From Desulfovibrio sp. (GTDB taxonomy: Bacteria > Desulfobacterota > Desulfovibrionia > Desulfovibrionales > Desulfovibrionaceae): 18,023 bases of DNA. Where the stretch lies: NCBI GenBank assembly GCA_003525525.1, contig DQED01000239.1, positions 1 to 18,023 of the forward strand, given 5' to 3'. The notes beneath the pieces are model-generated. The model saw only the letters and a list, made by a program, of their open reading frames with translations. It was not told where the DNA came from and made no database searches. A program made the translations under genes and the position numbers. Shown in pieces: positions 14,111 through 18,023 of this stretch (position 1 is its first letter; the number at the start of each line of letters is the position of its first letter).

Positions 14111-15073
14111 ATGAGCCTTTCCCTCGCCAGCCTGCCGCGCGCCGCGCGCGCCGTGGCCATCGATGCCGCCAAAATCTGCCTGGACCTGTTCAAGGTCATG
14201 GTGCCGATCCTGATCGGCGTCAAAATCCTCAAGGAGCTCGGCTGGATCGTCTATCTGGCCAAGCCGCTCGCGCCGCTGATGGGCCTGGTCGGCCTGCCGC
14301 CGGAATGCGGCCTGACATGGGCCACGGCCATCGCCAACAATCTCTACGCCGCCCTGGCCGTGCACGCCGCCCTCGTGCCGTCCATGCCGCCGCTGTCCAT
14401 GGCCCAGGCCACGGTCGTCGCCACGATGATGCTCATTGCCCACAACATCTTCGTCGAAGGGGCCATCGCGAAAAAATGCGGCGTGGGCTTCTGGGGCCAG
14501 GCGGCGCTGCGCCTTTCCGGCGCGCTGGCCTGCGGCATGCTGCTCAACGCCGTTTTCTCGGGGTTCGGCTTGCTCGCCGCGCCCGCGCCGCTGCTCTTCG
14601 CCCCGTCCCAGGGCGAGGAGGGGCTTGCGGCCTGGGCCTTCGGGGAAGTGAAAAACCTCGGCATGATCTACCTCGTCATCGCCTCCCTGGTCGGGCTCAT
14701 GCGCTTTCTGGACAAACTCGGCGTGACGCGGCTGTTCGAGACCGCCTTGCTGCCTTTTCTGCGCCTCATGGGCATCGGCCGCGCGGCCGCGACCATCACC
14801 GTCATCGGGCTGGTCATGGGCCTGGCCTACGGCTCGGGCCTGATCCTGCTCGACATCCAGCAGGGCAAGGTGGACAGGCGCGACGTCTTTTCGGCCATAA
14901 GCCTCATGAGCCTGTCCCATGCGCTGATCGAGGACACGCTCTTAATGTACTTGATCGGCGCGAGTCTGTGGGGCACATTCGTCGGGAGGCTGGCGTTTTC
15001 CCTCGTCGTGGTCGCGATCCTGTCCCGGATCGCGCCGGCGTTTGCCGGAAAGCCGGCCGTGGTGCGACAATGA
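14111..15073 (+). CDS. Nucleoside-recognition (Gate) domain membrane protein, SpmA/SpmB-like
   Basis: Polytopic inner-membrane protein (320 aa) with two Gate/nucleoside-recognition repeats. The first runs through KICLDLFKVMVPILIGVKIL and NNLYAALAVHAALVP, then MMLIAHNIFVEGAIAKKCG. The second runs through IVIGLVMGLAYGSGLIL-type sequence (VIGLVMGLAYGSGLILLD) and SLMSLSHALIEDTLLM. The paired L-(A/S)-H-(N/A)-(I/L)-x-(V/E)-(E/D) motifs are typical of the family, which includes sporulation proteins SpmA/SpmB and the Gate part of nucleoside and FeoB transporters. The transported molecule is unknown. ATG 14111 opens the hydrophilic N-terminus; no clear ribosome site is seen. The stop overlaps the next gene start (ATGA), coupling it to a peptidoglycan lyase. 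Confidence 0.87.
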   Translation: MSLSLASLPRAARAVAIDAAKICLDLFKVMVPILIGVKILKELGWIVYLAKPLAPLMGLVGLPPECGLTWATAIANNLYAALAVHAALVPSMPPLSMAQATVVATMMLIAHNIFVEGAIAKKCGVGFWGQAALRLSGALACGMLLNAVFSGFGLLAAPAPLLFAPSQGEEGLAAWAFGEVKNLGMIYLVIASLVGLMRFLDKLGVTRLFETALLPFLRLMGIGRAAATITVIGLVMGLAYGSGLILLDIQQGKVDRRDVFSAISLMSLSHALIEDTLLMYLIGASLWGTFVGRLAFSLVVVAILSRIAPAFAGKPAVVRQ

Positions 15074-16215
15074 GCATGATTCGGCGCCCCAGGCGGGCGC
15101 TTCGCTGGTGCGGCTACGCCCTGGTCGCGGCGATGGTGGCCGTGGGCGTGGGCGCGGTCGTGGCCGCCTCCACCGTGGACCCGGCCTTCGAACCGGTCGT
15201 GGCGCGGCTGGTGGCCGACGGCTTTCCCGAGGGCAAGCTGCGGCGGCTTTTTTCCCGCGCCGAAATGGTCTTCAGCCAGAAGGCCATGTCCGACAAGCTG
15301 ACGGCCCTTTACATGCGCAAGTACGGCCTGCGCCTGGTCGCGGACACGCAGCAGCGCCTGGCCGCGCTCGGCTGGTATCCCGGCCCGGTGGACGGCCGCC
15401 TCGACCGCATGACCAAATGGGCGATCAAGTCCTACCAGACCGCCGTGGGCCTGGCCCCCAATCCCGTGGCCAGCGAGGCGTTGCTCGCGGAACTCGACAA
15501 GCGGCCCCAGCACGCCCCGGAAGGCATCACGTTTCCCGATTTCAGCGGCCAGGAAGTCCATGACGTGGTCTTAAGCCCCGAGCGGCTTGCCGAGGCCCGG
15601 GAATTCTACGCCAGAAACCGAGACGCCCTGGCCAGGGTGCGCGAGCGTTACGGCGTGCCCGAGGAATACCTCGTGGCGCTTTTAGCCGTGGAAACGCGGG
15701 TGGGGCTCTACCTCGGCGACGTGGTGGCCGTGGTCAATCTGGCGAGCCTGGTCGCCGCCGAGGACCCGGCGCGCACGGCTTCGGCGTTCGCCTACGAGCG
15801 GCCGGACGCGGCGCGGCAGGCTTGGCTCGACCGCAAGGCCAAGGAGAAGGGCGAGTGGGCGTACGGCGAGCTCAAGGCGCTCTTGCGCTACGCCGACGTC
15901 CAGGGCATCGACCCGCTGTCCATGCCGGGCTCCATCTACGGGGCCATCGGCATCTGCCAGTTCATGCCCTCCAACGCCCTCAAATACGCCGTGGACGGCG
16001 ACGGCGACGGCAAGGCCGATCTTTTCAACGTGGACGACGCGCTCATGAGCCTCGGCAACATTCTGCGCGCCATGGGCTGGAAGCAGCCCATGAGCGAGGA
16101 GGCCATGCGCAAGGTTTTTTACGGCTACAATCACAGCCAGGTGTACGTGAACACGATCATGGGGGCGGCCGCGCGTTTGCGTGAGGCAGCCGCTTCTGGT
16201 ACGCTCAAACCATGA
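15070..16215 (+). CDS. MltB-type lytic murein transglycosylase with internal peptidoglycan-binding domain
   Basis: 381 aa. The N-terminal hydrophobic segment (about 13-34) is an uncleaved anchor or signal; no lipobox is present. DPAFEPVVARLVADGF...FSQKAMSDKL (about 37-85) looks like the opening helices of an MltB catalytic domain. A PG_binding_1 module follows (about 90-135: TQQRLAALGWYPGPVDGRLD). The MltB core then resumes (about 165-375), with catalytic E208 in AVETRVG, GICQFMPSN, and YAVDGDGDGKADLFNVDDAL. The start ATG 15070 overlaps the previous stop by four bases; an ATG at 15076 is also possible. It would cleave peptidoglycan in the periplasm. Coupling to the Gate protein suggests shared regulation, not necessarily a shared pathway. 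Confidence 0.92.
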   Translation: MSMIRRPRRALRWCGYALVAAMVAVGVGAVVAASTVDPAFEPVVARLVADGFPEGKLRRLFSRAEMVFSQKAMSDKLTALYMRKYGLRLVADTQQRLAALGWYPGPVDGRLDRMTKWAIKSYQTAVGLAPNPVASEALLAELDKRPQHAPEGITFPDFSGQEVHDVVLSPERLAEAREFYARNRDALARVRERYGVPEEYLVALLAVETRVGLYLGDVVAVVNLASLVAAEDPARTASAFAYERPDAARQAWLDRKAKEKGEWAYGELKALLRYADVQGIDPLSMPGSIYGAIGICQFMPSNALKYAVDGDGDGKADLFNVDDALMSLGNILRAMGWKQPMSEEAMRKVFYGYNHSQVYVNTIMGAAARLREAAASGTLKP

Positions 16216-16272
16216 CATGTCGCCCGGTGACGCTGCCGCGTCCCGGGCGAACGCCGCTTCGGAGGGCGCCCA

Positions 16273-17097
16273 ATGCGCACCGTCAGGCTTCGTGCCGCCG
16301 TTTTGGCCGGCTTTTGCCTTTTGCTCCTCACGGCGGCGTCCGCCTCGGCGGCGACCATCCTTGTCTATCACCGCTTCGGTGACCGTTCCTCCATGTCCAT
16401 CTCCGTAGCCGCGTTTTCGGCCCAGCTTGATTATCTCGAGCAGACCGGACACAAGGTCATCTCCATGGAGGAGCTGGCGAAGTACGTGGACGAAGGGCGC
16501 AATCCGCCGGACAAATCCGTGGTCATCGCCATCGACGACGGCTGGGCCACGGTCATGCGCGCGTTCCCGGAACTCAAGCGGCGCAACCTGCCCTTCACCC
16601 TGTTTCTGCCCATGGCCTACGTCGCCAATCCGTACTGCGCGGCCACGCTTTCCCAGGCGGACATCGACGCGCTCAAGGCCTATCCCAAGGTGACCTTCGC
16701 CAACCACTCCTTCAGCCATTCGCCGCGCCTGGCCCGGGACGAGGCCTTCGCCCGAGAGGACATCCGCAAGAGCGTGGAACGGTTCCGGCAAGTCGTCGGG
16801 CACGACACGCCGTATTTCGCCTATCCCTACGGCGCGCGCAGCGACGCCTACACGAGGATGCTCGGCGAGGCGGGGTTCAAGTACCTGTTCCATACCGGCG
16901 ACGAGCCCGTTTCGGCCAAGACCAAGGCCGGAGCCATCCCGCGTATCGCCGCGCACAACCTTTCCGTGACGGTGCTCGCCTCGGTGCTGCGCGGCCAAGA
17001 GGCATTGATGGCCAAGGCGCAACCGGCGAAGGAGGCTGCCGGCACGTTGCTGAGCGCCACGCCTCCGGCCGGGACCATTCCACACAACGTGGAGTAG
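16273..17097 (+). CDS. Secreted NodB-family polysaccharide deacetylase
   Basis: 274 aa with a signal peptide ending ASASA (cleavage near residue 26). The NodB fold follows: VYHRFGD, then ISVAAFSAQLDYLEQ, motif 1 IAIDDGWA with D88 and D89, motif 2 NHSFSHS with metal-binding H145 and H149, and motif 3 FAYPYGARS. It would remove acetyl groups from N-acetylated sugars of peptidoglycan or an exopolysaccharide. The VYHRF opening and AFSAQLDYLE segment resemble PgaB/IcaB-type deacetylases, though substrate cannot be told. The tail (about 235-274) is Ala/Pro-rich and poorly ordered. GGAGG (16261-16265) precedes ATG 16273 by 7 bases. The neighbouring MltB-like gene ends 57 bases upstream. Confidence 0.93.
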   Translation: MRTVRLRAAVLAGFCLLLLTAASASAATILVYHRFGDRSSMSISVAAFSAQLDYLEQTGHKVISMEELAKYVDEGRNPPDKSVVIAIDDGWATVMRAFPELKRRNLPFTLFLPMAYVANPYCAATLSQADIDALKAYPKVTFANHSFSHSPRLARDEAFAREDIRKSVERFRQVVGHDTPYFAYPYGARSDAYTRMLGEAGFKYLFHTGDEPVSAKTKAGAIPRIAAHNLSVTVLASVLRGQEALMAKAQPAKEAAGTLLSATPPAGTIPHNVE

Positions 17098-17103
17098 TTT
17101 TTT
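17077..17103 (+). terminator. Rho-independent terminator overlapping the deacetylase stop codon
   Basis: ATTCCAC (17077-17083) pairs with GTGGAGT (17089-17095), 7 bp with one G-U and an ACAAC loop, then AG and six T residues (17098-17103). The TAG stop is at 17095-17097. The stem is modest but the T-run is well placed and ends the + strand gene series. Confidence 0.55.
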
Positions 17104-17250
17104 CACGCCGCGCCAAGCGGCAGCAATCACGGGTGTAACCGTTCGCCCCCCACAGACGTCGTTCTCCCCGTTTTCCATTCACCGTGGACGCCGTCCGGCA
17201 TACCCTTCGCGTTTTTCATCTCTCGGCACCCGCCCCCCCGTCGGGGAGGT

Positions 17251-17275
17251 CCAGGAGGGGATTATCCCCTCCTGG
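17251..17275. terminator. Perfect hairpin between the convergent genes
   Basis: CCAGGAGGGG (17251-17260) and CCCCTCCTGG (17266-17275) form an exact 10-bp stem with an ATTAT loop. It lies 45 bases beyond the ParA-type stop on the - strand and 150 bases after the deacetylase, in the convergent gap 17098-17319. No T-run follows on either strand; on the + side the flank is pyrimidine-rich. It probably ends - strand transcription. The rest of the gap shows no gene. Confidence 0.5.
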
Positions 17276-17319
17276 CCGCCGGAGGCATCTTCCTCTTTCT
17301 CTCCCTTCTTCTCCTCTCC

Positions 17320-18023
17320 CTATCCCCCCACATGGCGCGCCAGGGCGGCGTAGTCGCGCGCGCCGGGGGAGCGGGGGGCGTATTCGAAGATGGTCTTGCC
17401 CTCGGCCGGGGCCTCGGAGAGCTTCACGTTGTAGCGGATGGGCGGACAGATGCGTCCGGGGTAGAGCGCGGCCAGTTCGTCGTGCAGCGCCGCCGGACCG
17501 CGCACGCGTTTATCCAGGAACGTCGGCACGATATGCGAGAGCGTCAGTTCCGGCCGGTAGCGGGAGACCGCGGCGAAGCTCTGGAGGAATTCGGAAAATC
17601 CCTGGAGCGACATGGCCTCGAGCGCCACGGGCACGAGCACCTCGCCGACGTAGAAGAGCACGTTGACCGACAGCGCGTCCCAGCCCGGGGCACAGTCCAC
17701 GACCGCCACGTCGAAGCGGGCGTCGAGGGGGGCCAGGGCGTCGGCCAGGGTGCGTTCGCCGCCGAAATCCTTGCGCGTGATCAGGCGCTTGAGTCCGGCC
17801 AGGGCCTTGCCGCCGGCCAGGAGCCAGAGGTTGTCCCGTGCCGGGCACAGCGCCTCGTCGGCATCGGCCAGGCCTTCGACGAATGCCGCCAGCCCGGTCT
17901 GGGGCGAAACGCCCAGGGCGTAGGCGGCCTGGCCCTGGGTGTCGGCGTCGATGAGCAGGGTGCGCCTGCCGGCCATGGCCAGGGCGGCGGCGAGGTTGAC
18001 GGCCGTGGTGGTCTTGCCCACGC
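17320..18023 (-). CDS. ParA/Soj-type ATPase, 5' end outside the window
   Basis: Partial gene, 234 codons including the stop (TAG, complement of 17320-17322). The first visible residues, G-V-G-K-T-T-T-A-V-N, are the end of a deviant Walker A box (usually KGGVGKTT), so only about 10-15 residues should be missing. LLIDADTQGQA is the switch-like motif, with Thr in place of the common Pro. VAVVDCAPGWDALSVN is Walker B and following, and VPVALEAMSLQGFSEFL the conserved downstream helix. IVPTFLDKR and YNVKLSEAPAEGKTIFEYAP near the C-terminus are typical of Soj/ParA. Such proteins form ATP dimers on DNA to position chromosomes, plasmids or protein machines. No parB is visible, so the cargo is unknown. 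It is convergent with the envelope genes and unlikely to belong to them. Confidence 0.92.
   Translation of the reverse strand, partial: VGKTTTAVNLAAALAMAGRRTLLIDADTQGQAAYALGVSPQTGLAAFVEGLADADEALCPARDNLWLLAGGKALAGLKRLITRKDFGGERTLADALAPLDARFDVAVVDCAPGWDALSVNVLFYVGEVLVPVALEAMSLQGFSEFLQSFAAVSRYRPELTLSHIVPTFLDKRVRGPAALHDELAALYPGRICPPIRYNVKLSEAPAEGKTIFEYAPRSPGARDYAALARHVGG

Noticed and set aside
15682..17178. 498-codon open frame on the - strand
   Set aside because: Antisense to the MltB-like and deacetylase genes, both with clear catalytic motifs.

Overview
The window is dense, mostly GC-rich bacterial DNA. Gene content and style fit a deltaproteobacterial sulfate reducer of the Desulfovibrio/Solidesulfovibrio type; this is an inference from gene families, since no taxonomic marker is present. 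Genes run on the + strand up to about 17.1 kb. A ParA-type gene enters from the right edge on the - strand. No tRNA, rRNA, CRISPR array or insertion sequence is visible. No gene-free stretch exceeds 300 bases; the longest is about 220 bases at 17098-17319.

Region 1 (79-12437) is a type IV pilus locus whose order matches the mannose-sensitive haemagglutinin (MSHA) pilus of Vibrio (mshE-G-...-A-C-D-O-P-Q). It holds an assembly ATPase with an MshEN (c-di-GMP-binding type) N-terminal domain, an inner-membrane platform protein, two tandem pilins, GspH-, PilV- and PilW-like minor pilins, and two large proteins that share a PilX-like N-terminal anchor. The first of these (9288-10913) carries a solenoid of strictly alternating Ser-Gln-Asn and Asp-Gln-Gly turns. 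The second (11058-12437) carries an L-type (concanavalin A/legume) lectin domain with the metal-site residues present. Two insertions distinguish the locus from the Vibrio layout: a membrane-anchored sigma-54 activator without a receiver domain, just before the pilin gene, and a polytopic GT-C-like membrane protein with a repeat-rich tail, between the pilins and the minor pilins. A good -24/-12 (sigma-54) promoter lies before the first pilin, among nested inverted repeats. The pilus could therefore be controlled transcriptionally by the adjacent activator and post-translationally by c-di-GMP on the ATPase.

Region 2 (12481-17097) is a cell-envelope group: a secreted SLT-type lytic transglycosylase with a DUF4124 N-terminus, an AhpD-like carboxymuconolactone decarboxylase, a small lipoprotein, a nucleoside-recognition (Gate/SpmA-SpmB-like) membrane protein, an MltB-type lytic transglycosylase with an apparently inserted peptidoglycan-binding domain, and a secreted NodB-family polysaccharide deacetylase ending in a terminator that overlaps its stop codon.

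Region 3 (17320-18023, - strand) is the C-terminal part of a ParA/Soj-type ATPase cut by the window edge.

The strongest candidates for something new are the two PilX-anchored proteins: an MSHA-like pilus that appears to present a plant-type lectin fold and a two-motif beta-solenoid. Base composition drops visibly in the pilin tails and across about 8.5-11.0 kb, suggesting these surface-exposed parts evolve or transfer independently of the conserved assembly genes.
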